From: a virus | Virus record (IMG/VR): IMGVR_UViG_3300047564_000284 | Coordinates: 1 to 22,465 of that record | Length of the DNA stretch: 22,465 nt | Strand: one strand, 5' to 3' | Shown: positions 1 to 5,667 of the stretch, in pieces | Layout of the letters: each line of letters opens with the position of its first letter | How positions within the stretch are numbered: position 1 is the first letter of the stretch | Program-made: the position numbers and the translations under genes | The notes under the pieces: generated by a model | The model's database searches: none | What the model was told of the DNA's origin: nothing | The model's input: only the letters and a program-made list of their open reading frames with translations

Positions 1-389
1 GTTGCAGAACCTGCAGTTTGTGTTTTAGCACCACCAGCTAATGTTGCGTTGTTTCCTGTGTAACCAGAACCACCGCCACCGCATCCGCCAGATGCACCCA
101 CACCTGCTGATCCACCATAACCACCACCATTAGCGGTAAAAGTTGAAGCAAATGAACTGTTAGTTCCATTGGTATTAAGGGCTCCGCCTCCACCAATATT
201 AATACTATATGAAGTACCAGCAGATGGAGCAAAACTAGCATGATATACAAGTCCACCAGCACCACCACCACCTGATGCGGTTCCACCACCGCCACCGCCA
301 GCAAGTAAAATAAATTCTGTAGTTGGTGTTACACCTGCAATTGCTGTATTAAACTTTACTGTAGAACTTTTTAATCTATTAGCAGCCAT
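1..389 (-). CDS. Glycine-rich tail/adhesin-like protein (partial, 3' end beyond window)
   Basis: The gene starts at ATG 389-387 and reads open for 129 codons to the left edge with no stop, so its C-terminus is missing. The product begins MAANRLKSSTVKF and becomes glycine-rich (LLAGGGGGGTASGGGGAGG, then repeated GGG runs separated by Ser/Thr/Asn). The stop TAA of the preceding gene shares one base with this ATG (TAATG), so translation is probably coupled. It resembles its upstream neighbour (both open with a short RLKS segment, then a beta stretch, then AGGGxGG), suggesting tandem duplication. Glycine-rich domains of this kind occur in phage tail-tip and adhesin proteins; in T4-like phages, glycine-rich gp38 adhesins bind the receptor. 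A role in host recognition is inferred from composition and position next to the fibre gene. Confidence 0.75.
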   Translation of the reverse strand, partial: MAANRLKSSTVKFNTAIAGVTPTTEFILLAGGGGGGTASGGGGAGGLVYHASFAPSAGTSYSINIGGGGALNTNGTNSSFASTFTANGGGYGGSAGVGASGGCGGGGSGYTGNNATLAGGAKTQTAGSA

Positions 390-1285
390 TAGATTGTTAT
401 ACTCCCACTTCCAGTAAATTTATAATAACGATAACCGCCTGATGTAACGGTACTTGGTGAACCTGTTGTGCTTGTAGCAGCAGCAAATGTAGATGGATAA
501 CGAATTAATACAATTCCACTTGCGCCATTAGCACCGTTAGCACCACCGCCACCAGTGTTAGCACTACCTGCACTGCCACCTGCAGCACCACCATTACCAC
601 CACCGCCTTGACCGCCAGCACCAGCGAAGCTGTTAGCTCCGCCTCCACCACCACCAGCTAAAAATAAATTATCTCCTGATGATGTAGCACTACACCAATC
701 TGCATAAAGAATTGTTCCAATTCCACCTTGACCACCTTGACCAGCAGATACTCCATACAATCCATGTCCGCCAGCACCTCCACCGCCACCGCCAGCTTGT
801 GGTTCTGTTTGCCAGATTCCAGCACCGTGACCACCCATGAAACCTTGACCAAGGATTCCAGAGCCACCAATGCCTCCGCCAACATTTATGTTGACAGCGT
901 GAGTAGATTGACCTCCACCACCGCAGCCACCGTTTTTACCGTTGACTTGAGTAGCATCGTTGTCGCCTCCTCCACCTCCACCGCCACCGCCAGTGGCGGT
1001 TACGGAGCCAATAGTTGAGTTGCTTCCATTGTTACCTTGTTTGCTTCCAGATACAAAAGTTCCACCAGCACCAACCGTTACAGTAACTGCTGAACCTTTT
1101 GCTAATGGAACGGACGATGAATACCTTACTCCACCTGCTCCACCACCTGCGCCATAGTAACCAGCAGAAGCTGATGTTCCACCTGCTCCACCACCTGCAA
1201 CTACAACGACTTCAGCAACAACACCGTTTATAGAGGACTGGTCCCAAAACTTAGGCTTGTTGGATTTTAGTCTTGTAACCGACAT
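389..1285 (-). CDS. Glycine-rich domain tail protein, putative receptor-binding adhesin
   Basis: 298-aa protein. After about 28 ordinary residues (MSVTRLKSNKPKFWDQSSIN) it becomes a long glycine-rich domain: VVVVAGGGAGGT, a run of nine glycines near residue 100, then many GGxGG blocks. It closes with GIVLIRYPS and a C-terminal YRYYKFTGSGSITI, the usual end of the glycine-rich domain family in phage tails. The opening VVVVAGGGAGG and the IRYP end are the diagnostic pair. A strong Shine-Dalgarno (TAGGGGGAAACA) lies just before ATG 1285. It sits between a small structural protein and a second glycine-rich gene, downstream of the tail fibre. Likely a surface-exposed tail component that sets host range, but no receptor can be deduced. 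Proline-rich frames on the opposite strand are only the complement of its glycine codons. Confidence 0.85.
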   Translation of the reverse strand: MSVTRLKSNKPKFWDQSSINGVVAEVVVVAGGGAGGTSASAGYYGAGGGAGGVRYSSSVPLAKGSAVTVTVGAGGTFVSGSKQGNNGSNSTIGSVTATGGGGGGGGGDNDATQVNGKNGGCGGGGQSTHAVNINVGGGIGGSGILGQGFMGGHGAGIWQTEPQAGGGGGGAGGHGLYGVSAGQGGQGGIGTILYADWCSATSSGDNLFLAGGGGGGANSFAGAGGQGGGGNGGAAGGSAGSANTGGGGANGANGASGIVLIRYPSTFAAATSTTGSPSTVTSGGYRYYKFTGSGSITI

Positions 1286-1304
1286 TGTTTCCCCCTATTA
1301 AAAA

Positions 1305-1634
1305 TTAAGAAAGTTCTGTGCCAAATAAGCTGAAAGAAAGGCTAGTCGAAGATGCGTAAACAGTTACAACATCTGTGTTAGCCAATGTAATACCAATTGT
1401 TAAAGCGACTGTATCGTTTGCAGCAATTGGTGTGTCATAGGCAATGTAATGTGTTGCTGCCAATGTTGCTCCTGCTGGACGAATTGCGATACGGTATGAA
1501 CCAGCAGATGATGCTTGGTTACATACAGTGATTGTTGAAACAACAGCACCGCTTGCAGAACCGCAAGTATATGCCGTTGTTGCAGTTGTTGCTGCTGGGT
1601 TTGATTGCGCCAATACCTTATATGTAGATGGCAT
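1305..1634 (-). CDS. Small beta-rich virion protein of unknown function
   Basis: 109-aa protein starting MPSTYKVLAQSNPAATT. Recognisable pieces are VVSTITVCNQ, YRIAIRPAGATL, HYIAYDTPIAANDT and DVVTVYASSTSLSFSLFG, a pattern I associate with small proteins in tail gene clusters of aquatic phages. It has alternating beta-type segments, no signal peptide and no enzyme motif. It contains two cysteines (in YTCGS and TVCNQ), unusual in this window. The start is fixed by a Shine-Dalgarno (AGGAG, 8 bases from ATG 1634) that lies inside the last codons of the preceding gene, so the two are probably translationally coupled. Position between an Mtd-like N-terminal domain protein and glycine-rich adhesins suggests a tail-fibre accessory or capping component; this is inference. 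Confidence 0.8.
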   Translation of the reverse strand: MPSTYKVLAQSNPAATTATTAYTCGSASGAVVSTITVCNQASSAGSYRIAIRPAGATLAATHYIAYDTPIAANDTVALTIGITLANTDVVTVYASSTSLSFSLFGTELS

Positions 1635-1637
1635 TAT

Positions 1638-1847
1638 TTATGCTCCTATCAATAGGAAAGGATTTATACTTTCCGTTGCTGTTGATGTTCCTGATTCTTT
1701 TGCTAGCGGTATTCCTCCAGCTGTTACGCCATCGTGTACGACGATAGTGTCTTTGTCGGTATCGACTGTAATCTCTCCGACTAAGCCTGTAAATGCCGAG
1801 TGTTGTGATGTAGTTCCTCGACGTAGTTGTAATGCAAATGCTGCCAT
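1638..1847 (-). CDS. Short protein with Mtd-like N-terminal fibre domain
   Basis: 69-aa protein. Residues 4-50 (LQLRRGTTSQHSAFTGLVGE, then ITVDTDKDTIVVHDG and GGIPLAKE) match the small fold at the N-terminus of phage receptor-binding proteins such as the major tropism determinant, in which it attaches the protein to the tail. Here almost nothing follows: the protein ends SINPFLLIGA. That ending is nearly the same as the end of the upstream fibre (DIFLLMGA). ATG 1847 lies one base after the fibre stop (TAA-G-ATG), with GGAG inside the fibre's final codons as ribosome site. It could be a stand-alone adaptor or trimerisation module, or the remnant of a longer receptor-binding protein. The domain match is by recognition of the RRGT...VGE...D..T.VVHDG pattern. 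Confidence 0.8.
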   Translation of the reverse strand: MAAFALQLRRGTTSQHSAFTGLVGEITVDTDKDTIVVHDGVTAGGIPLAKESGTSTATESINPFLLIGA

Positions 1848-1867
1848 CTTATGCTCCCATCAATAAG
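1638..1867 (-). repeat. Repeated gene-end / ribosome-site motif
   Basis: Two near-identical segments lie at 1638-1658 and 1849-1869 (19 of 21 positions match). Each encodes the last residues of a protein (FLLIGA and FLLMGA), its TAA stop, and the GGAG ribosome site for the next gene. Differences are mostly at third codon positions (CTA/TTA, ATA/ATG). Either a duplicated gene end or selection on the peptide and ribosome site would explain it. Confidence 0.7.
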
Positions 1868-3630
1868 AAGATATCTGCTTTAGGATCTGAGGCAACAGAT
1901 ATTGTTCCCCATGTTGCTGATGTTCCATTGGTTGTTAAATATTTTCCACCATTGCCAGTTTGTGAAGGCAGGGCATCAACTGTTGCCCATGATGCAGCAA
2001 TACCATTGGTAGTAGTTAGATACTTACCAGCATTGCCAGTCATTGATGGAATAAAACTAGCAGCAGTTGTTGCACTAGCTTCAGCCGATGATGCAGAGGT
2101 TGCTGCAGATGATGCAGAAGTAGCAGCGGAAGCAGCACTAGTTGCTGCTGCAGTTGCTGAAGTTGCTGCATTAGTTGCAGACGTATTTGCCTGGCTTGCA
2201 TAAACACCAGCAGAACCTGCAGATGTAGATGCGCTTGAAGCCGAGGTAGATGCTGCTGCAGCAGATGTGGCTGCAGCCTGTGCATGATACTTAGCAGAGA
2301 ACTCTCCGCCTGCTACTGCGCCAATTGTCTTGGTTGCCCAGTCGTTTGCTAATGTTGCGGATGCGGTTGCATCTGTCGAACTTGACGCTGCTGCCGTAGC
2401 ACTAGTTGCTGCACTTGCAGCACTAGTTGCTGCACTTGCAGCAGAAGTTATTGCTTGACCAGCGGAGGTGGTTGCTGTTGCTGCAGATGAAATAGCCGTA
2501 GCAGCAGAAGTACTTGCTGTCGCTGCGGATGCAGCAGCTGCACTAGCTGATGTTGCTGCGCTAGATGCGCTAGTGGCTGCAGATGTAGCAGACGATTGAG
2601 TATTTGTTTGTAGTGAAGATAATGAAATCCATGTACCTGTGCTTGTATCGGTATCTGTAATAGATCCCATATCTCGAACAAGACCAGAGGCAACCTGCCC
2701 TGCAACAGATGAAGCAGAACCAGCAGCAGATGATGCTGATGTTCCTGCAGATGTTGCGCTGGTTGCTGCTGCATTTTGTGATGCAAGAGCAGCAGATGCA
2801 GATGCTGCTGCGCTAGTAGCACTAGTAGCAGCAGAGGTAGCAGAGGTAGCAGCGGATGTAGCAAAAGTTGCTGCGCTTGACTGTGATGTATTGGCTGCTG
2901 TTGCCGATGCTGCAGATGATGTAGCACTGGTTGCTGCTGCCGTTGCACTGGCTGCTGCTGAAGTAGCAGAGGTCGCTGCAGAAGATGATGATGTTCCAGC
3001 ATTCGTTGCTGCAGTAGATGCACTTGAGGCAGAAGTAGCAGCCGAAGTTGCTGAGGTAGCAGCACTGGCTGCGCTTGTTGCTGCAGCAGTTGCACTGCTT
3101 GCAGCAGCGGTAGCAGATCCTGCAATCGCTGTTACGTATGCCAAGTTGGCTGCATCACCAGATGTTGTTGGTGTTGCTACGTTTGTAATCTTGTAGTTGT
3201 TAGCGTTGATTACACCAGCAGCGGTGATGATTGCTGCAGATAATGTCTTGGTTCCAGTAAGTGTTTGTGCTCCACCAGTACCGACGACATCACCACTAAT
3301 ACCGTGAATATCTGTGGTTGCAACTTCGTGTTGGCGAGACTCGGTAAAGTCTCGAGCCGATACACCGTGTTCAACGTTAGCACCGAAGGCGTGTGCCTTA
3401 GCACCTGATGAGTCAATGTTACGAGTGATCTGGTAGGCAGAACCTACCAGACTGGTGACTTCGACTACTTCTTCGTTTGCTGTATCCTTCTCAAGAATCA
3501 GAGTGTATGGATACTGTGCAGGAAGATTGCTTGCAGCAGCAAGCGTTAAGCTTGTTGCTGATGAACTGATCGATGCAGCAAGAGTTGTCTTGGCTGCGTT
3601 CGAACTATAGTAACGTGCTGGAGTTGGCAT
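1849..3630 (-). CDS. Tail fibre protein with long Ala/Ser/Thr coiled repeats
   Basis: 593-aa protein. Residues 1-110 form a beta-type N-terminal domain (TTLAASISSSATSLTLAAAS, EEVVEVTSL, ITRNIDSSGAKAHAFG, HGVSARDF) of the sort that joins fibres to the tail. Residues 125-150 carry LTGTKTLSAAIITA, common in phage fibres. Residues about 170-315, 344-425 and 450-525 are almost only Ala, Ser and Thr in seven-residue units (SAATSAT-like), as in lambda side-tail fibres and probably forming a trimeric coiled rod. Breaks occur at 316-343 (GSITDTDTSTGTWISL) and 427-450 (NDWATKTIGAVAGGEFSAKY). The end holds two copies of a TGNxGKYLTT...W motif (530-550 and 557-575). Upstream, the preceding gene's stop lies inside the ribosome site AGGTGA. 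No chaperone or enzyme domain is seen. Confidence 0.9.
   Translation of the reverse strand: MPTPARYYSSNAAKTTLAASISSSATSLTLAAASNLPAQYPYTLILEKDTANEEVVEVTSLVGSAYQITRNIDSSGAKAHAFGANVEHGVSARDFTESRQHEVATTDIHGISGDVVGTGGAQTLTGTKTLSAAIITAAGVINANNYKITNVATPTTSGDAANLAYVTAIAGSATAAASSATAAATSAASAATSATSAATSASSASTAATNAGTSSSSAATSATSAAASATAAATSATSSAASATAANTSQSSAATFATSAATSATSAATSATSAAASASAALASQNAAATSATSAGTSASSAAGSASSVAGQVASGLVRDMGSITDTDTSTGTWISLSSLQTNTQSSATSAATSASSAATSASAAAASAATASTSAATAISSAATATTSAGQAITSAASAATSAASAATSATAAASSSTDATASATLANDWATKTIGAVAGGEFSAKYHAQAAATSAAAASTSASSASTSAGSAGVYASQANTSATNAATSATAAATSAASAATSASSAATSASSAEASATTAASFIPSMTGNAGKYLTTTNGIAASWATVDALPSQTGNGGKYLTTNGTSATWGTISVASDPKADIFLLMGA
2055..3123 (-). 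repeat. Ala/Ser/Thr codon repeat tract in tail fibre
   Basis: Low-complexity DNA encoding the fibre rod, made of variants of a 21-base (seven-codon) unit rich in GCA/GCT/ACT/TCA codons. Most copies have diverged, but at least one pair is exact (2399-2440). The tract is interrupted twice by ordinary coding sequence. Such arrays are prone to gain or loss of units, which would change fibre length. Confidence 0.8.
2399..2440 (-). repeat. Perfect 21-bp tandem duplication
   Basis: The 21-base unit at 2399-2419 is repeated exactly at 2420-2440. It equals one seven-residue step (Ser-Ala-Ala-Ser-Ala-Ala-Thr type) of the fibre rod. Perfect identity within an otherwise diverged array suggests a recent duplication. 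Confidence 0.85.
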
Positions 3631-3633
3631 TCA

Positions 3634-4533
3634 TCACCTCTGGTACTGGATTATGTTGAGGAAGTTGGCTTGCTGCTTTGCAACCTCTTCCGCAAGGCGG
3701 ACGGAGTAAAGCTGGAAAAGATATTTAGCAGCAGTGGTAGATGCACCAGCAGATACTGGCTGATCTAATACGTCCGCTGAAACTGATGTGGCAATTACCT
3801 TGCCTGGGTCTACTGTTGAAAGTAGTCGATACATTGCACCAAGACGAACAACATCTTCACATGATTCTGGAAGACCGCTTGCTGTCAATTGCTGGTTAGC
3901 TGTAATAGTTGTTGGGAATGCTGTGTACTGCACGTTGACACGAGCACCAGCCATAGGTGCTTCGTTGAGAACGATAGCCTGACCATATGTATTTGTATCT
4001 TCGTCATAGTAGTTGGTATCAATACGCCATCTCTTAATAAGAGCCCATACTCCAGTTGCGTCTGGCAGTTCCCATGAGACACCAGTGATGTCTTCTAAAT
4101 CATCTGGCAATGAGTATGCGTATTGTGAACCAGTAAAGTCAAAGTTTGTTTCTTTAATAACTGGGAAGTTCATTCCTTTAATTGTTTCAAGCATTGCTCG
4201 CTTGACCTGAGTTCTTGGGAACAAAGGATTGTTTCTTACAACCGAACCAGATACATGGCTGGTTGCTGAAGTTCCACGCCATCCACGTCCTACTGGATTC
4301 TGCGCTGTTCCAAGGATTGAAAGAGTACCGCTTGATGCAATAGACTTCTTTACATACAGAAGCTCATCGTCAATCTCAATGATTCCCTTGCTGATAGCAG
4401 AAGCATCATCAACTGCGATAGATAGATCATCAGCGTCAACAACGTTTAGTGCAATCGTTACCGACTCTTGGTTGCGGACATAGCCATTGATCTCGCCAAG
4501 CGTTTGTTCTGTTAATTCGTTTAACGTAGCCAT
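3634..4533 (-). CDS. Putative head-tail adaptor / tail tubular-like structural protein
   Basis: 299-aa protein. Residues about 23-103 form a beta domain with the pattern GIIEIDDELLYV ... GTLSI ... GRGWRGTSATSHVSGSVV, widespread in tail proteins of aquatic phages. The middle (NFPVIKETNFDF, YSLPDDLEDITGVSWELPD, NVQYTAFPTT) is beta-rich, and the C-terminus is helical (CEDVVRLGAMYRLL, then YLFQLYSVRLAEEVAKQQ). This mix, and the position after the capsid cluster and before the fibre, fits an adaptor joining portal and tail, comparable in place to T7 gp11. I do not see a decisive signature, so 'structural protein' is safe and 'adaptor' is inference. The ATG overlaps the previous stop by one base (TAATG). 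One cysteine (residue 225) is present. Confidence 0.7.
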   Translation of the reverse strand: MATLNELTEQTLGEINGYVRNQESVTIALNVVDADDLSIAVDDASAISKGIIEIDDELLYVKKSIASSGTLSILGTAQNPVGRGWRGTSATSHVSGSVVRNNPLFPRTQVKRAMLETIKGMNFPVIKETNFDFTGSQYAYSLPDDLEDITGVSWELPDATGVWALIKRWRIDTNYYDEDTNTYGQAIVLNEAPMAGARVNVQYTAFPTTITANQQLTASGLPESCEDVVRLGAMYRLLSTVDPGKVIATSVSADVLDQPVSAGASTTAAKYLFQLYSVRLAEEVAKQQANFLNIIQYQR

Positions 4534-4775
4534 TATGCTTGTAACGCCTTTCCTGCCTTGTCAGACATGCGGACAGCTTTATTAATATCCTTCATCTGAG
4601 TTGATGCTGGTTGAATACCGTTTTTCCTTGCGTTTCTATACGCATCAAGTTCTTTGTTAGCAAGCTTGTTTGCTGCGTTAGCTAAAGGATCTGTAATACT
4701 AAAATTGGCAGCCTTGGCACACTCACCCCAGTTAGCGTGGTCTTGTGTCTTGCAACCTGATCTACAGTTACTCAT
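4533..4775 (-). CDS. Small Cys/His protein (NCRSGC family), unknown function
   Basis: 80-aa protein read from ATG 4775. An ATG at 4793 is also in frame, but MSNCRSGC is the start I recognise from similar actinobacteriophage proteins, and it gives the 8-base overlap with the preceding gene seen at other junctions. The N-terminus holds C4, C8, H13 and C19 (C-x3-C-x4-H-x5-C), which could bind a metal ion. The rest is charged and helical (KELDAYRNARKNGIQP, KAVRMSDKAGKA). Cysteine is nearly absent from neighbouring virion proteins, so this cluster stands out. The function is unknown; packing between capsid and adaptor genes suggests a minor virion or assembly protein. The stop overlaps the next ATG by one base. 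Confidence 0.75.
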   Translation of the reverse strand: MSNCRSGCKTQDHANWGECAKAANFSITDPLANAANKLANKELDAYRNARKNGIQPASTQMKDINKAVRMSDKAGKALQA

Positions 4776-5022
4776 CGAAAATGTAATCTCCATATCCTGC
4801 TGCCGTAAGTTCTACCGCTTCTGCATCTGTTATGACGTTGTCATAACCACCACGCAATACGCGGTCATATGTTGCTAAATCTGGATCATATGGAACAACC
4901 ATTGTTTTCCAAGTACCGTTGACTTTGGCAACGGTCTTACCAATAGGATAAGAAACAAACCAAAGGTCGTACTCACGACCAGGTCTGTACTTGTATGTTG
5001 GTCCTCTAAATATCTTTGTCAT
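4768..5022 (-). CDS. Small conserved phage protein, unknown function
   Basis: 84-aa protein from ATG 5022 (MTKIFRGPTYKYRPG). An in-frame start exists at 5046, but ATG 5022 overlaps the previous stop by one base (TAATG) and has AGGTG 8 bases upstream, so it is preferred. The sequence contains REYDLWFVSYPIG, VNGTWKTMVVPYDPDLATYD and a C-terminal GGYDNVITDAEAVELTAAG, resembling the pattern of a peptide ending in a beta turn plus a short helix. It ends with an acidic FDE. Such short proteins are often head-completion or decoration factors when next to capsid genes, but nothing in the sequence proves this. I know of no assigned function. Confidence 0.75.
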   Translation of the reverse strand: MTKIFRGPTYKYRPGREYDLWFVSYPIGKTVAKVNGTWKTMVVPYDPDLATYDRVLRGGYDNVITDAEAVELTAAGYGDYIFDE

Positions 5023-5297
5023 TACCACTTCACCTTGTCTGCCCAATAGGCTGCTGACATAACACCTTTGTTTATGTTCTTGGCATGACGTGCTTTGAAA
5101 CTTTGTCTACGCTGTTTATACTTCTTAGTCTCACCAGATTTTTGTGGTGAACCAGAGACTCCTTGTTGACCAAAGCGGATAGTCTTTACTTGTGAGCCAG
5201 ATTTGGCTACAACAACGTGAGACTTCTTAGGATGTGAAGGCGTTGCCTTCGGCTTGTTAAAGCCAGATACACCTGCTCGCTTTAGTCTTGGGTCCAT
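5022..5297 (-). CDS. Small basic phage protein (KARH...KNI...AAYWADKVKW type)
   Basis: 91-aa, lysine/arginine-rich protein starting MDPRLKRAGVSGFNKPK and ending AAYWADKVKW. The central part has HVVVAKSGSQVKTIRFGQQG followed by the basic stretch KKYKQRRQSFKARHAKNINK. I recognise this layout from many uncharacterised proteins of aquatic phages, where it usually lies near the major capsid gene. Its ATG follows the stop of the 40-aa gene directly (TAAATG), so it is probably translated by coupling. The charge suggests contact with nucleic acid or with the inner capsid surface; this is inference. No signal peptide or membrane segment. Confidence 0.8.
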   Translation of the reverse strand: MDPRLKRAGVSGFNKPKATPSHPKKSHVVVAKSGSQVKTIRFGQQGVSGSPQKSGETKKYKQRRQSFKARHAKNINKGVMSAAYWADKVKW

Positions 5298-5420
5298 TTA
5301 CTTCTTCTTAACAGTAGGCTTCTTAACAGCCATTTTCTTGCCAGTCTTCTTTGCTTCCATCTTTGCCATCGCCATACCCTTTGGAGTGTATGCGAATTCT
5401 TTCTTTCCAACTTTAGGCAT
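5298..5420 (-). CDS. 40-aa lysine-rich small protein
   Basis: Short gene starting at ATG 5420 (MPKVGKKEFAYTPKGMAMAK) and ending in a lysine-rich tail (KKPTVKKK) at TAA 5298-5300. About one third of residues are Lys. The PKVGKKxFxYTxKG opening is typical of tiny proteins next to phage capsid genes. It overlaps the end of the acidic 68-aa gene by 8 bases (ATGCCTAA) and its stop abuts the next ATG, so it fills an otherwise unexplained 115-base gap exactly. Translation is probably coupled to the gene before it. Function unknown; a DNA- or capsid-binding peptide is possible. Confidence 0.8.
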   Translation of the reverse strand: MPKVGKKEFAYTPKGMAMAKMEAKKTGKKMAVKKPTVKKK

Positions 5421-5619
5421 CTTCGTCCTCTTCTTCTTCGTAATCATCCATGTCATTCATTGACATTGGTGCAGGAAATTCCCATTCTGGTAGTTGGCGT
5501 AGCAATAAATCCCAAGCTTCACCATCTGTAAAACCAGCGTCAATAAACGCCTTGTACATTTCATGTGCTTCGAAAGCGTATGCTTGAAGCGGTGTGATTA
5601 GGTTTAGTTCTTCGCTCAT
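5413..5619 (-). CDS. Small acidic phage protein, unknown function
   Basis: 68-aa protein, MSEELNLITPLQAYAFEAHE at the start and a strongly acidic end (DDYEEEEDEDA). The middle (EMYKAFIDAGFTDGEAWDLL) looks like a short helical pair, a pattern common in small proteins beside capsid genes. The Shine-Dalgarno AAGGAAACC precedes ATG 5619. It is the first gene after the capsid hairpin and is followed, with an 8-base overlap, by a very basic 40-aa protein. An acidic/basic pair made side by side could interact, but that is only inference. Confidence 0.78.
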   Translation of the reverse strand: MSEELNLITPLQAYAFEAHEMYKAFIDAGFTDGEAWDLLLRQLPEWEFPAPMSMNDMDDYEEEEDEDA

Positions 5620-5634
5620 GGTTTCCTTAAAGTA

Positions 5635-5660
5635 GGAAGGGGTGGTTGCCCACCCCTTCC
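5635..5660 (-). terminator. Perfect hairpin after capsid gene (terminator/attenuator or mRNA stabiliser)
   Basis: A perfect 11-bp GC-rich stem (5635-5645 with 5650-5660) closes a 4-base loop immediately downstream of the capsid stop codon. On the minus-strand transcript the stem is followed by TACTTTAAGG, only a weak U-run, so partial termination or protection of the capsid mRNA from 3' decay seems more likely than full termination. This is a usual place for such hairpins in phage late operons, because capsid protein is needed in excess. Confidence 0.7.
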
Positions 5661-5667
5661 CGCCAAA

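Noticed and set aside
728-1157. Plus-strand open frames with proline-rich or Ser/Thr-rich translation
   Set aside because: They are the complement of the GGN-rich adhesin gene; no ribosome site, and overlap a gene with a clear one.
1638-1847. Diversity-generating retroelement linked to the Mtd-like domain
   Set aside because: No reverse transcriptase and no template/variable repeat pair noticed in the window; the domain alone is common in phage fibres.
2055-3123. CRISPR-like repeat array
   Set aside because: Repeats are contiguous, in frame and encode a coiled rod; no unique spacers between constant repeats.
2639-3196. Plus-strand 185-aa Ala/Val/Asp-rich frame (and 1832-2203)
   Set aside because: Antisense shadow of the Ala/Ser/Thr codon array in the fibre; low complexity and no start signal.
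4776-5046. Longer in-frame starts for the 80-aa (4793) and 84-aa (5046) genes
   Set aside because: Start-site spacing and overlap patterns (ATGAGTAA, TAATG with AGGTG upstream) favour the shorter forms.
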